64,000 nucleotides of DNA from Dyella_B humi (GTDB lineage Bacteria; Pseudomonadota; Gammaproteobacteria; Xanthomonadales; Rhodanobacteraceae), in contig NZ_JADIKI010000022.1 of NCBI RefSeq assembly GCF_044904605.1, positions 124,001 to 188,000 of the forward strand. Reading direction: 5' to 3'. The notes beneath the pieces are model-generated. The model was not told the origin of the DNA and did not search any database. It saw only the letters and a list, made by a program, of their open reading frames with translations. Below, one piece after another: positions 51,284 to 61,100 of this stretch (its first letter is position 1; every line of letters begins with the position of its first letter). Made by a program: the position numbers and the translations under genes.

Positions 51284-53911
51284 TCAACCCGCCTTATCGC
51301 CGGACCGGTGCGCAATCCATGCACCGATCAGCGCTGAAACGTACGGAATCGACTGTGCGGTCAGGATGAACATCCACAGCTGCCCTTCGGTGAAGTGCGC
51401 GGCCGAGCTCTTCGCCATGCCGATTACGCATAGCGCCAGCGCCAGGAACATCAGCATTTCCTCGCGCACCGGCGTGAAGGCGGCGAAATTGCTGCCGCCC
51501 AGTCGACGGCTCTTGGCGGTGACCACGAACGAGGTCTTCTCGCGCGTAAGGCCATGCAGGATGCCGCGCGCGATGGCGTGGCTCAGGCTCATGCTAGCGA
51601 GCGAGGCCATGATGGTGTCGTACCACCCGCAGGGCACACGTGCGCGATAAAGCACGACGCCGAAGATCGCCTTGGCGAAGAAGAAGCCAATGACAGGAAT
51701 CAGGAACAACTGCATCGGCAGGCTGAATATCTGCGGCAGGCCCACCATGCCAGCGGTCCAGAAGATCGCCATCAGCGTGAAGATCAGGTGCAATGCGTCG
51801 GCGAACCAGCTGAACCAGCCGGTGAGGAAGTGGAAGCGTTGGCCGCCGCTGAGCGGGCCCTTTTTGGTCATCCAGTTCCAGCGGCCTTTCAGGATCTGCA
51901 TCGCGCCGAAGGCCCAGCGGTAGCGCTGGCTCTTGTACGCCTTGAAATCGGCAGGAGTGAGGCCCTTGCCCATCAGCTCGTCGACATAGACCAGCTCATA
52001 GCCGGCATGCATCAGGCGCAGCCCTAGCTCGGCATCTTCACAGATGGTCCACTCCGACCAGCCGCCGGTGCCTTCCAGCGCCGAGCGGCGCACCATCGTC
52101 ATAGTGCCGTGCTGGATGATGGCGTTGCGCTCGTTGCGATGGTGCATGCCGATGCGGAAGAAGCCGTCGTACTCCCACGCGGTCATGCGGCGGAAGCGGT
52201 TGTGCTCGAAGTCGCGATGCGCCTGCGGACATTGCACCACGGCCACCTTCGGATCGTGGAAGTAACCGGCGAGTGACTTCAGCCAGTCAGCACGGACCAC
52301 GTAGTCCGCGTCGATGACAGCCACCACGTCGGCGCGTGGACTGGTTTCCTTCAAGCCGAAGTTCAGTGCGCCGGCCTTGAAGCCCGGCCATGGTTCCAGA
52401 TGGAAGAAGCGGAAGTGCGGACCCAGCTTCTCGCAGTATTCCTGCACCGGTTTCCAGATCGCCGGATCCTTGGTGTTGTTGTCGATCACCAGCACTTCGA
52501 AGTTTTCATACTCAAGCGCGGCGAGCGAATCGAGCGTGATGATCACCATCTCCGGCGGTTCGTTGTAGCAGGCCAGGTGGATGGAGACGAACGGCTGCTT
52601 CTCAGGCGGATCGGGCGGCAGCAAATTGGCGTGGCGGATCCATGTACGCCGCCATAGCACTTCGGCGAATTCGAAGCCGTTGATCAGCATAATGGCGAGG
52701 ATCGCCACCTGCGCGGGGAACAGCAGCACCAGCATGCTCCAGTCCACCCAGCTCAGGTAGAAATTGAACGGCAGCGTCACCGACCACACGATCAGCCCGC
52801 AGGCGAGCTGGATCAGCACGTCGAAGAACAGCCGGCCCATCAACTTGAAGCGGCTGAAGCGCACGCTGAACCAGATCATCGGCAGCAGCGCCAGCAGGCT
52901 TGCGGCCAGTGCTTTCCACGGCCAGCCAGTGTCTTCGGTAACCGGCCCAATGAAGGGGAACTTTGGCTGGCGATCAGCATTGAACACGCCCCAGTAGGAA
53001 CCGGTGCGTCCTTCGCCCAGACCTTCCTTCCATGGCTGGTCGAAGGCTTCAAACAAGTAGTAGTCGACGTTGTTGTGCTTGGCCCAGATCAGCCACTGGC
53101 GATCGAAGATAGCTTCGTTGGAGATAGACGGATAGGCGCGTTCGCGGCGGTCACCGTTGGAGGGCCAGCCCACTTCGCCCACTACTATGTGCTTGTTGGG
53201 GAATCGCTCCTTGATTTGCAGATAGGCGGCTTCGGCCTGTCGGACGGCGCCCTGGTCCTCGCCCAGGATTTGCTCGGGAGTCACGGCCACGCCGTTCCAA
53301 AACGGGAACAGGTGGATGGTGATGTAATCCACGTGATCGGCCAGTTCCGGATACTTCAGCCAGATGTAGTCCGGCTCGGCGATCGACACCGGCTGGCGGA
53401 TATGCGCCCGCGCCCGATCGAGATAGGTGATCATTTTGTCGACGGGCAGGTCGTTGCGGAACAGCACCTCGTTGCCTACCAGCACGCGCTCGATGGTGTC
53501 CGGATAGCGCCGCGACATGGCGATCAGCGCCTCCAGCTCCTTCTCGTTGTTGTCCAGGCGGGTGTCGATCTGCGCGCTGGCCATCACCTTCAGCCCCTCT
53601 TTCTGGGCCAGGCGGTATACCTGCGGATTCTCCTGCATGGAGTAAGTGCGGATACGGCCGGTGTACTGGCGCAGCAGCTTCAGGTCGCCGTCGATCTCGT
53701 CATCGCTGGGGAAACTCTGCGTGAACGGATTCTGGTAGCGCTGGAACAGCGACACCGCGAAGCCGTTGATCTGTCCGTGCCAGTCCTCCGGACCGTGCGG
53801 GCGGTTGCCCCACCACCACAGGCCGATGTTCAACGCAGCGACCACGAGTGCCAGCAGAATGGCAGTGATGATCGATAGCCCGGATTTGGGTTGGGTGGAT
53901 CTGGCGCTCAA
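51284..53911 (-). CDS. GH17-GT2 fusion protein, beta-glucan synthase-like
   Basis: An 875-residue membrane protein. A transmembrane helix (about residues 13-34) precedes a GH17-like beta-glucanase or transglycosylase domain with both catalytic Glu candidates (Glu148 in VLVGNEV and Glu246 in VVGEVGWPS). Two or three helices follow (about 335-410), then a GT2 domain with VIDADYVVR and QRYRW, and further helices. Proteins of this design are NdvB-like synthases of beta-1,3-linked or cyclic glucans. The start is a TTG (53909-53911) with GGGGAC six bases before it; an in-frame stop upstream excludes a longer form. The product is probably periplasmic. Confidence 0.88.
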   Translation of the reverse strand: MSARSTQPKSGLSIITAILLALVVAALNIGLWWWGNRPHGPEDWHGQINGFAVSLFQRYQNPFTQSFPSDDEIDGDLKLLRQYTGRIRTYSMQENPQVYRLAQKEGLKVMASAQIDTRLDNNEKELEALIAMSRRYPDTIERVLVGNEVLFRNDLPVDKMITYLDRARAHIRQPVSIAEPDYIWLKYPELADHVDYITIHLFPFWNGVAVTPEQILGEDQGAVRQAEAAYLQIKERFPNKHIVVGEVGWPSNGDRRERAYPSISNEAIFDRQWLIWAKHNNVDYYLFEAFDQPWKEGLGEGRTGSYWGVFNADRQPKFPFIGPVTEDTGWPWKALAASLLALLPMIWFSVRFSRFKLMGRLFFDVLIQLACGLIVWSVTLPFNFYLSWVDWSMLVLLFPAQVAILAIMLINGFEFAEVLWRRTWIRHANLLPPDPPEKQPFVSIHLACYNEPPEMVIITLDSLAALEYENFEVLVIDNNTKDPAIWKPVQEYCEKLGPHFRFFHLEPWPGFKAGALNFGLKETSPRADVVAVIDADYVVRADWLKSLAGYFHDPKVAVVQCPQAHRDFEHNRFRRMTAWEYDGFFRIGMHHRNERNAIIQHGTMTMVRRSALEGTGGWSEWTICEDAELGLRLMHAGYELVYVDELMGKGLTPADFKAYKSQRYRWAFGAMQILKGRWNWMTKKGPLSGGQRFHFLTGWFSWFADALHLIFTLMAIFWTAGMVGLPQIFSLPMQLFLIPVIGFFFAKAIFGVVLYRARVPCGWYDTIMASLASMSLSHAIARGILHGLTREKTSFVVTAKSRRLGGSNFAAFTPVREEMLMFLALALCVIGMAKSSAAHFTEGQLWMFILTAQSIPYVSALIGAWIAHRSGDKAG

Positions 53912-54209
53912 GAAAGTCCCCGTAAGTCACCTCTTACGAGGCGCGTGAATCTCGTGGAGCTTAACCAATTCGCGGCGGGGGGCTCAATAAATTGCGGATG
54001 GAGCGGTCAGCGCGAGGTCAGGGCTTGGCGCCATCTCCCCTCCAAGGTCGTAAAAAACTCACGCTCGTCATTCCAGCGAAAGCTGGGATCCAGCGACTTT
54101 CTTGCCCATCAAGACACTGGACCCCAGCTTTCGCTGGGGTGACCGGTGTAAGGCAAATTTTTCACAACCTCTCCGGGGGAGGGCTGGGGTGAGGGACAAG
54201 GCTTCGCCA
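53912..54209. other. Intergenic region with family 1 repeat and a short family 2 repeat
   Basis: About 298 bases between the GT2 gene and dps. It contains the family 1 copy at 54065-54143 and a short family 2 hairpin at 54167-54195 (CCTCTCC-GGGGGAGG followed by CTGGGGTGAGGG). No gene was recognised. It also contains the promoter region of the GT2 gene. Confidence 0.6.
54065..54143. repeat. Nested inverted repeat, family 1, copy 3
   Basis: Arms 54065-54093 and 54117-54143 are inverted; inner hairpin CCAGCGAAAGCTGG. The GCGAAAGC core is the same as in copies 1 and 2 while the stem pairs differ in a compensated way. Confidence 0.9.
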
Positions 54210-54680
54210 TCACTTCAACAGCGACCGCAGCATCCACGCCGTCTTCTCATGCGCCTTCAGGCGCCCGGTCGCCATGTCCACGGTGCCTTCATCGCCGGCT
54301 GCATCGGCCACCTTGATCACCTCGCGCGCCGTAGCGGCGGCGATCTCGTGGCCCGTCACGAGCTGGTTCACCATCTCTTTCCAATCCGGCACGCTGGGCT
54401 CTTCCTTGATGGTGGTGAGCTTGCCGAACTGGCTGTAGGAGCCTGGTGCGAACACATCCAGCGTGCGAATGCGCTCGGCCACTTCGTCAGCGGCCAGCCA
54501 AAGTTCGTTGTATTGCGTCTCGAACATGGTGTGCAGGCTGTTGAAGTGCGGGCCGGTCACGTTCCAGTGGAAGCTGTGGGTTTTCAAGTACAGCGAATAG
54601 GTATCGGCCAGCAGCTTGGAAAGCTGCTTGGCGACGGCTTCACGATCCTTCTTGGCGATGCCGATGCTGGTAGTAGCCAT
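54210..54680 (-). CDS. dps: Dps family DNA-protecting ferritin-like protein
   Basis: A 156-residue Dps. The intersubunit ferroxidase site residues are visible: His/Trp in THSFHWNVTGPHFNSLH (about residues 35-51) and the acidic segment in LWLAADEVAERI (about 62-73). It should form a dodecamer that binds and oxidises iron using hydrogen peroxide and protects DNA in stationary phase. GAGGAACGCATC precedes the ATG. It is divergent from hrpA across about 100 bases, which hold a small inverted repeat, GATAGC/GCTATC, at 54764-54780. Confidence 0.95.
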   Translation of the reverse strand: MATTSIGIAKKDREAVAKQLSKLLADTYSLYLKTHSFHWNVTGPHFNSLHTMFETQYNELWLAADEVAERIRTLDVFAPGSYSQFGKLTTIKEEPSVPDWKEMVNQLVTGHEIAAATAREVIKVADAAGDEGTVDMATGRLKAHEKTAWMLRSLLK

Positions 54681-54780
54681 GATGCGTTCCTCATCAGGTA
54701 AGTCTGGGCCATGAGCTTAGCCAGGCCCGCGCGCTAGCGGAAATGGATAATGCGGATGCTGTCGATAGCTACCGGCTATC

Positions 54781-57700
54781 ATGTATGTCTGCATGAGCGA
54801 TACGAAGACCAATCTCCCCTCCGCTTCCCCGGAAACCCGTCTGCGCGCCTTGCGCAAATCGTTGGACACGGTTTCCAGCCGCGATTTTGGACGCCTGCTT
54901 GGCCGCTGGCGCGGGCTGTCGCGCCGCCCGGACGAGAAAAAGCTGGAAGCGCTGGCCGCCGACATTTCCGCTTCGGCCGCGCGAAGGCAGCGTCGCGCGC
55001 AAAGCAAGCCGCCGATTCGGCTGGACGAATCGCTGCCGATCACCGCCCGCGCCGACGAGATCGTCAAGCTGATCCGCGAGCACCAGGTCGTAGTAATCGC
55101 CGGCGAAACCGGTTCGGGTAAAACCACCCAACTGCCCAAGCTGTGCCTGACGGCAGGGCGCGGCGAAGCCGGCATGATCGGCTGCACGCAGCCGCGCCGG
55201 CTGGCCGCGCGCTCAGTGGCGCGCCGCGTGGCGGAAGAGCTGGACACGCAGCTCGGCGACAAGGTCGGCTTCCAGGTGCGTTTCACCGACCAGGTCTCCG
55301 AGCAGAGCCTGATCAAGTTCATGACCGATGGCATCTTGCTGGCCGAAACACAGAACGATCCCTGGCTATCGAACTACGACACGCTGATCATCGACGAGGC
55401 GCACGAACGCAGCCTCAACATCGACTTCCTGCTCGGCTATCTGAGGCGCCTGGCGGTAAAGCGGCCGGATCTGAAGATCATCGTCACTTCCGCCACCATC
55501 GACACCGCGCGCTTCGCCGAGCATTTCGGCAACGCACCGGTGGTGTCGGTGGAAGGGCGCACGTATCCGGTGGAAGTGCGCTGGCGTTCCGTCGACGAGG
55601 TTGCCGCGCGCCGCAATCAGCGCAATAGCGAGTTGCAGCAGGGCAGTGCCGAACATGTCGCCGCTGTGTTGGATGAAATCACCCACGACGATCCGCTCGG
55701 CGACGTGCTGGTGTTCATGCCCGGCGAACGCGAGATTCGAGACGCGCACCTGCTGCTGTCGCGCCGGCAATTTCGCGAAACGGAAATCCTGCCGCTGTAT
55801 GCGCGTCTTTCTGCGACCGATCAGGACCGCGTGTTCAAGCCTGGTCCAAAGCGGCGTGTGGTGCTGGCCACCAACGTGGCGGAAACCTCGCTCACCGTGC
55901 CGCGCATCCGCTACGTGATCGACACCGGCACCGCGCGCGTGAAGCGCTACAGCCAACGCAGTCAGCTCGAACGCCTACACGTAGAGCCCATTTCGCAGGC
56001 CGCGGCGGATCAGCGCAAGGGACGCTGCGGCCGCGTTGGCCCCGGCATCTGCTATCGCCTGTACGACGAAGCCGATTACGCCGCGCGCGCCGCGTACACC
56101 GATCCGGAACTGCTGCGCTCTTCGCTCGCCAACGTAATCCTGCGCATGTTGTCGCTGCAGTTGGGCGAAGTAGATGAATTCCCGTTCCTCGAATCGCCTG
56201 ATCCGCGAGTGGTGGCCGATGGCTATCGCCGCCTCGCCGAAATCGGTGCGATCGATGACAAACGCCAGCTCACCACGACCGGCCGCACGCTAGCCCGTTT
56301 GCCGATCGACGTGCAGCTTGCGCGCATGCTGGTGGAGGCGCACACGCTTGGCAGCCTGCGTGAATTGCTGGTGATCGTGGCCTTCCTCAGTACCCAGGAT
56401 CCACGCGAACGTCCGGCCGAGGCGCGTCAGCAGGCAGACGCGGCACATGCGGCATTTGCCGAACCCAAGTCTGATTTCGTCGGCGTGCTGAACCTGTGGC
56501 GCGAGTACGACAGCGCGCACGAAGAACTGACCCAGTCGAAATTGCGGGATTGGTGTTCGCGACATTTCCTGAGTTTTCTGCGCATGCGTGAATGGCGCGA
56601 GCTGCATCGGCAGTTGTTGCTGGTGGTGCACGAGCTTGGGTGGAAGCTGGATACCACTACGCCCTCTCCCCTGCGGGGAGAGGGGACAACCTCGCGAGGA
56701 GCAGCAAAAGCGCGCGAAAAGATTTCTCAAAGGACTCGCACGGATACAGCTTCCCGCAAGTCCCAGCCCCTCACCCCAACCCTCTCCCCAGAGGGGAGAG
56801 GGAGCGAAAGCAGCGGGGAGGGCGAACAACTCTACGAAGCCATCCACCGCAGCTTGCTAGCAGGTTTGCCCACGCAAGTCGGCCATAAGGACGAGAAGAG
56901 TATCTATCGCAGCACCCGCGAACGCCGCTTCCAGGTGTTCCCCGGCTCCGCGCTCGCCAAAACGCCGCCGAACTGGCTCTTCGCCGCACAAATTCTCGAT
57001 ATCGGCGGGCGCGTGTGGGGCATGATGTGCGCCCGTGTCGAGCCGCTGTGGATCGAACAACAGGCCGCGCACCTGTTGCGCAGCACCTGTCGCGATGCGC
57101 ACTGGTCGCGTAAGCGTGGCACCGTGGTGGCGTACGAACAGGTCAGCCTATTCGGACTGGTGTTGGTCGAGCGGCGAGCAGTGACCTTCCAGAAGCAGGA
57201 TCCCGCGCTGGCGCACGACATCTTTCTGCGCGAAGCGCTCGCGCGCTGCGACATCGAAACACGCGCGGATTTCGTGCGCGCCAATCAGCGTGTGCTGGAA
57301 GACGCGCGCGGCATCGAGGCACGCCAGCGCCGCGAAGGATTGATTCGCCACGAAGACGAACTGGTCGATTTTTTCCGTGGAAAATTGCCGGAGGACGTCG
57401 CCAGCAGCCGCGCGCTGGAGGCGTGGTATCGCAACGCGCGTCCCGCCGAACAGGCGGCGTTGCGCTGGTCGATCGACGATGTGATGGTGGGCGGCGCCGG
57501 GCTGGACCCGAAGGCGTTTCCGGCTTCGCTCGATATTCCGCCGCAGCGCTATCGTCTCGAATACCGATTCGTGCCGGGCGATGAAGCCGACGGCGTCACG
57601 CTGCATCTGCCGCTGGCGATGCTCAATGCGCTGCCCGCTGCGCGCTGCGAGTGGCTGGTGCCTGGCCTGCTCAGCGACAAAGTGGCGGAACTGATTCGCG

Positions 57701-58848
57701 GACTACCCAAGGCTTTACGTCGCAACTTCGTACCCGCGCCGGATTTTGCGCGTGCCTTCGTCGAGGCGGAAGCGCCGCGCGATGAGCCCCTGATCAAGAT
57801 GCTTGCCATCTTCCTACGGCGTACGACGGGCGTGGAGATCGAGGCGAGCGAATTCGCGCAGGTAGAACTCGCGCCGCATTTCACGACGCGCTTCCGCCTG
57901 CATGACGAACAGGGGCGCACGCTCGCTACGGGGCGTGATCTCACCGCGCTGCGTGACCAATGGGAAGGTCAGGCGCGTGAAGCCTTCTCGCGCAAGACCG
58001 ACATCGAACTCACACGCGAAGACGTGACGAGCTGGGATTTCGAGGAAATCCCCGAGCAGGTGCGCTCCGAAGGCGGGTTGATGGCGTTCCCCGCGCTGGT
58101 GGATCTTGGCGAAGCGGTCGCCTTGCGCGTATTCGAGCGGCACGACGAAGCAAAGGCCGCGCACGTCAAAGGTGTGGAACGCCTACTGCGCAATGCGCTC
58201 GCCAGCGACATCAAGCAGGCTCGCCGGCGTTTGCCGGTTTCCAATCCTCTGTCCTTGAAGTATGCGCCGCTCGGCAGCGTGGACAGCATGCGCGAAGACT
58301 TGGTGGAAGGCGGCTTCAACGATCTGCTCGAAACGCAGCATCTCAACGTGCGCAGCGCCGCCGCCTTCGAAGTGTTACGCACGCACGCGGCGCGCGAGTT
58401 GTTCGCTGCAGCGGTGGAACGGCTGAAGCTGGCCGAACCGATCATCGAAGCGCAGGCCGATCTGAAGCCCTGGCTGCAGCCGCCGTTGATCGGCTTTGCT
58501 CGCGCCAGTTACGACGATCTGCGCGAACAGCTTGATGGGCTGCTCGCGCCGGGCTTCCTGCGCGAGCTCTTCACCGCGCGACTCGCGCACTTTCCGCGTT
58601 ATCTCAAAGCGATGCGTCTGCGCGCCGAGCGTTTGCGCCAGGATCCGGCCAAGGATCAGCAGCGCATGCTGCAGGTGCTGCCGTATTGGCACGAATACCT
58701 CAATCATCGCGCGGCTGGTGACGAGGGCCTGGATGAACTGCGCTGGCTGATCGAAGAGTGGCGAGTGTCGCTGTTCGCGCAGGAGTTGAAGACGGCGGAA
58801 CCGGTGTCGGCAAAGCGCCTGGCGAAGGCGCTGGAAGCGCTGCGCTGA
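54781..58848 (+). CDS. hrpA: ATP-dependent RNA helicase HrpA with in-frame repeat insertion
   Basis: A 1355-residue DEAH-box helicase. Motif I is GETGSGKTTQLPK (about residues 108-120), motif II DEAH (about 205-208), motif III SATI, and motif VI QRKGRCGRVGPG (about 411-422). HA2, OB and the long HrpA-specific C-terminal DUF3418 region follow. Between LGWKLDT (about 620-626) and YEAIHRSLLAGL (about 683) lies an inserted stretch encoded by two palindromic repeats (56662-56684 and 56767-56802) and the spacer between them. It is longer than the roughly 1300-residue E. coli protein by about the insertion. ATG 54793 (MSDTK) is an alternative start. The repeat palindrome at 58850 follows the stop. 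Confidence 0.95.
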   Translation: MYVCMSDTKTNLPSASPETRLRALRKSLDTVSSRDFGRLLGRWRGLSRRPDEKKLEALAADISASAARRQRRAQSKPPIRLDESLPITARADEIVKLIREHQVVVIAGETGSGKTTQLPKLCLTAGRGEAGMIGCTQPRRLAARSVARRVAEELDTQLGDKVGFQVRFTDQVSEQSLIKFMTDGILLAETQNDPWLSNYDTLIIDEAHERSLNIDFLLGYLRRLAVKRPDLKIIVTSATIDTARFAEHFGNAPVVSVEGRTYPVEVRWRSVDEVAARRNQRNSELQQGSAEHVAAVLDEITHDDPLGDVLVFMPGEREIRDAHLLLSRRQFRETEILPLYARLSATDQDRVFKPGPKRRVVLATNVAETSLTVPRIRYVIDTGTARVKRYSQRSQLERLHVEPISQAAADQRKGRCGRVGPGICYRLYDEADYAARAAYTDPELLRSSLANVILRMLSLQLGEVDEFPFLESPDPRVVADGYRRLAEIGAIDDKRQLTTTGRTLARLPIDVQLARMLVEAHTLGSLRELLVIVAFLSTQDPRERPAEARQQADAAHAAFAEPKSDFVGVLNLWREYDSAHEELTQSKLRDWCSRHFLSFLRMREWRELHRQLLLVVHELGWKLDTTTPSPLRGEGTTSRGAAKAREKISQRTRTDTASRKSQPLTPTLSPEGRGSESSGEGEQLYEAIHRSLLAGLPTQVGHKDEKSIYRSTRERRFQVFPGSALAKTPPNWLFAAQILDIGGRVWGMMCARVEPLWIEQQAAHLLRSTCRDAHWSRKRGTVVAYEQVSLFGLVLVERRAVTFQKQDPALAHDIFLREALARCDIETRADFVRANQRVLEDARGIEARQRREGLIRHEDELVDFFRGKLPEDVASSRALEAWYRNARPAEQAALRWSIDDVMVGGAGLDPKAFPASLDIPPQRYRLEYRFVPGDEADGVTLHLPLAMLNALPAARCEWLVPGLLSDKVAELIRGLPKALRRNFVPAPDFARAFVEAEAPRDEPLIKMLAIFLRRTTGVEIEASEFAQVELAPHFTTRFRLHDEQGRTLATGRDLTALRDQWEGQAREAFSRKTDIELTREDVTSWDFEEIPEQVRSEGGLMAFPALVDLGEAVALRVFERHDEAKAAHVKGVERLLRNALASDIKQARRRLPVSNPLSLKYAPLGSVDSMREDLVEGGFNDLLETQHLNVRSAAAFEVLRTHAARELFAAAVERLKLAEPIIEAQADLKPWLQPPLIGFARASYDDLREQLDGLLAPGFLRELFTARLAHFPRYLKAMRLRAERLRQDPAKDQQRMLQVLPYWHEYLNHRAAGDEGLDELRWLIEEWRVSLFAQELKTAEPVSAKRLAKALEALR
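56662..56802. repeat. Pair of family 2 palindromic repeats inside hrpA
   Basis: Element 1 is CCCTCTCCCC-TGC-GGGGAGAGGG (56662-56684). Element 2 is CCCCTCACCCCAAC followed by CCCTCTCCCC-AGA-GGGGAGAGGG (56767-56802). They are separated by a spacer with the palindrome CCTCGCGAGG (56690-56699). All are read through in the hrpA frame without a stop. Confidence 0.92.
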
Positions 58849-58849
58849 C

Positions 58850-58877
58850 GTAGGCTGGGATTGCCATCCCAGCCTAC
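58850..58877. repeat. Family 3 palindrome (GTAGGCTGGGAT), copy 3; possible terminator
   Basis: A perfect 12-bp stem with loop TGCC begins two bases after the hrpA stop codon. No T-tract follows. It is compact relative to copies 1 and 2, which have spacers between the arms. Confidence 0.88.
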
Positions 58878-58966
58878 GCCACGCTTTCTGGCCCCCGTCG
58901 AGGTTGCGCTATGCTCCATCACGCATGGCATGATCCCTATGCCGTGCCGCAGAGGAACACCGCACG

Positions 58967-61093
58967 ATGGTTCACGCCACTACCACTGCAAGCCACTTGG
59001 CGGCGTGGCAGTCACGGGCCGGCACGCTGCCCCCGGTACTTGCCGACGCGTTGGCGGTGTGCGCGCAGAACGGGGTGAACGAACGCGAGTGTGGCGACGT
59101 GCTGGATCTGCTCGCCATGCTCGGTTGCGATGCGCAAACCCAGGCGGCCGCGTTGTGGTTCGAAGTTGCGCGCACGCATCCGCTGGTGTGGGAGCAGCGC
59201 GCCGCCTCCGTGCCGGAGGAATTGCAACGCCTGGTCGCCGGGCAGATGGCGGCGGAACGCGTTTGGGCGTTGCATGCGCAGCGACCGCCGGAGGGCGGAT
59301 CCGAAGGTTTGCGCCGCCTACTGTTGGCGATCATCCGCGACGTGCGCGTGGTATTCATTCTGCTGGCGCGCCAACTGGCCCGCATGCGCGCCGCCGGCAG
59401 CTTGCCGGAGGACGAACGGCAGGAACTGGCGCGACTGACCCGGGACATCCATTCACCGCTTGCCAACCGGCTTGGCATCTGGCAGTTGAAATGGGAACTG
59501 GAAGACCTCGCCTTCCGCTATCTGCAGTCGGATACGTATCGGCGCATCGCCAAGCTGCTGGACGAGCGTCGCAGCGATCGCGAGCACTTTATCCGCCAAG
59601 CGTTGACCGAGCTGGGTGAAGCGCTACGCGCAGCGGATATCCGTGCCGATCTGGCCGGACGTCCCAAGCACATCTACTCCATCTGGAAGAAGATGCAGCG
59701 CAAGGCGGTGGAGTTTTCCGATCTCTACGACATTCGCGCCGTGCGCGTGCTGGTGGATTCGGTGTCGGACTGCTACGCCGCGCTTGGCATCGTGCACGCG
59801 CTGTGGCCGCACCTGCCCGGCGAGTTCGACGATTACGTGGCGCGCCCCAAAAGCAACGGCTATCGCTCGCTGCACACGGCGGTAATAGGTCCGCACGGCA
59901 AAACGCTGGAAGTGCAGATCCGCACGCATGACATGCATCGCGCCAACGAACTGGGCGTGGCCGCGCACTGGCGCTACAAGGAAGGCGGCAGCGGCGATGC
60001 GGATTTCGAAGCCAAGATCGCCTGGATGCGAAAACTGCTCGAGCCGCGCAACGATGATGGCGAGCTGGCTGCCGAGTTGCAAACCGAGCTGCTGGAAGAC
60101 CGCGTCTACGTGCTCACACCCAGGGGCGAAGTGGTCGACATGCCACACGGCGCCACCGTGCTGGATTTCGCTTATCACGTGCACACCGAAGTAGGACATC
60201 GCTGCCGTGGCGCCAAGGTCAACGGACGCATCGTGCCGTTGACACATCAGCCGCACAGCGGCGATCGCGTGGAAATACTCACCACCAAGGTGGGCGAGCC
60301 GCGTCGCGACTGGCTGTCGCCACATCACGGCTATCTGCACACTAGTCGTGCGCGGGACAAGGTGCGCGCCTGGTTCCGGCGCAGCGCGCACGAGGCCAAT
60401 CTCGCGGCGGGCCGCGCTCTGTTGGAGCGCGAGCTGAAACGCATGGCGCTGCCGGACGTGGATCTGGCCAAGCTGCCGGCGATGGTCCATCTGCAGACAC
60501 AGGACGAACTGCTAGTCGGGCTTGCGCTGGGTGAAATCAGCCCCGGGCAGGTGACGCGCCTGCTGCAGGAATCCCAACAACCGCACGAACCGCCGCTCAG
60601 CACGCCCTTGCCGGCGGCGCGCCCTACCGTGTTCGACCACAGTGCCATCACCATCGAAGGTGTCGGCAATCTGCTCACCGTACTGGGCAAATGCTGCCAG
60701 CCATTGCCGGGTGATCCGGTCCGTGGCTTCATCACGCGCACGCGCGGTGTGTCGGTGCATCGTGCCAATTGCACAAGCCTAGCGCGACTCGCCCGGCGCG
60801 ATCCGGACCGCGTGATCGAGGTGAGCTGGGGACACGCCGATGCGCAGGCGTACGAAGTCACCATCCAGCTCAACGGCTACGATCGCAAAGGCCTGCAAAA
60901 AGATGTCGTGGGCGTGATCAGCAACGCCAACATCGGCATCATCGCCTCCAGCAGCCGCCTGTTTCCGCGTACCGGCGAAGTGGAAATGCGCTACACGCTG
61001 CGTGTGCGCGACTTCGAGCAGCTTTCCGCCTTGCTGGACCGGCTCGCTGCGCTGCCGAATGTGGTGGAGGCGCGCAGGGTGGGGGCGGGGTAA
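58967..61093 (+). CDS. relA: GTP pyrophosphokinase RelA
   Basis: A 708-residue RelA-type (p)ppGpp synthetase. The N-terminal HD hydrolase domain (about residues 20-200) lacks the HD dyad expected of SpoT, as in E. coli RelA. The synthetase domain contains RPKHIYSIWKKMQRK (about 230-244) and EFDDYVARPKSNGYRSLHT (about 287-305), the acidic EFDD form typical of RelA rather than SpoT. A TGS domain (VYVLTPRGEVVDMPHGATVLDFAYHVHTEVG) and a C-terminal ACT domain follow. It makes the stringent-response alarmone on stalled ribosomes. GAGGAA precedes the ATG. Confidence 0.94.
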   Translation: MVHATTTASHLAAWQSRAGTLPPVLADALAVCAQNGVNERECGDVLDLLAMLGCDAQTQAAALWFEVARTHPLVWEQRAASVPEELQRLVAGQMAAERVWALHAQRPPEGGSEGLRRLLLAIIRDVRVVFILLARQLARMRAAGSLPEDERQELARLTRDIHSPLANRLGIWQLKWELEDLAFRYLQSDTYRRIAKLLDERRSDREHFIRQALTELGEALRAADIRADLAGRPKHIYSIWKKMQRKAVEFSDLYDIRAVRVLVDSVSDCYAALGIVHALWPHLPGEFDDYVARPKSNGYRSLHTAVIGPHGKTLEVQIRTHDMHRANELGVAAHWRYKEGGSGDADFEAKIAWMRKLLEPRNDDGELAAELQTELLEDRVYVLTPRGEVVDMPHGATVLDFAYHVHTEVGHRCRGAKVNGRIVPLTHQPHSGDRVEILTTKVGEPRRDWLSPHHGYLHTSRARDKVRAWFRRSAHEANLAAGRALLERELKRMALPDVDLAKLPAMVHLQTQDELLVGLALGEISPGQVTRLLQESQQPHEPPLSTPLPAARPTVFDHSAITIEGVGNLLTVLGKCCQPLPGDPVRGFITRTRGVSVHRANCTSLARLARRDPDRVIEVSWGHADAQAYEVTIQLNGYDRKGLQKDVVGVISNANIGIIASSSRLFPRTGEVEMRYTLRVRDFEQLSALLDRLAALPNVVEARRVGAG

Positions 61094-61100
61094 GTGGGGC

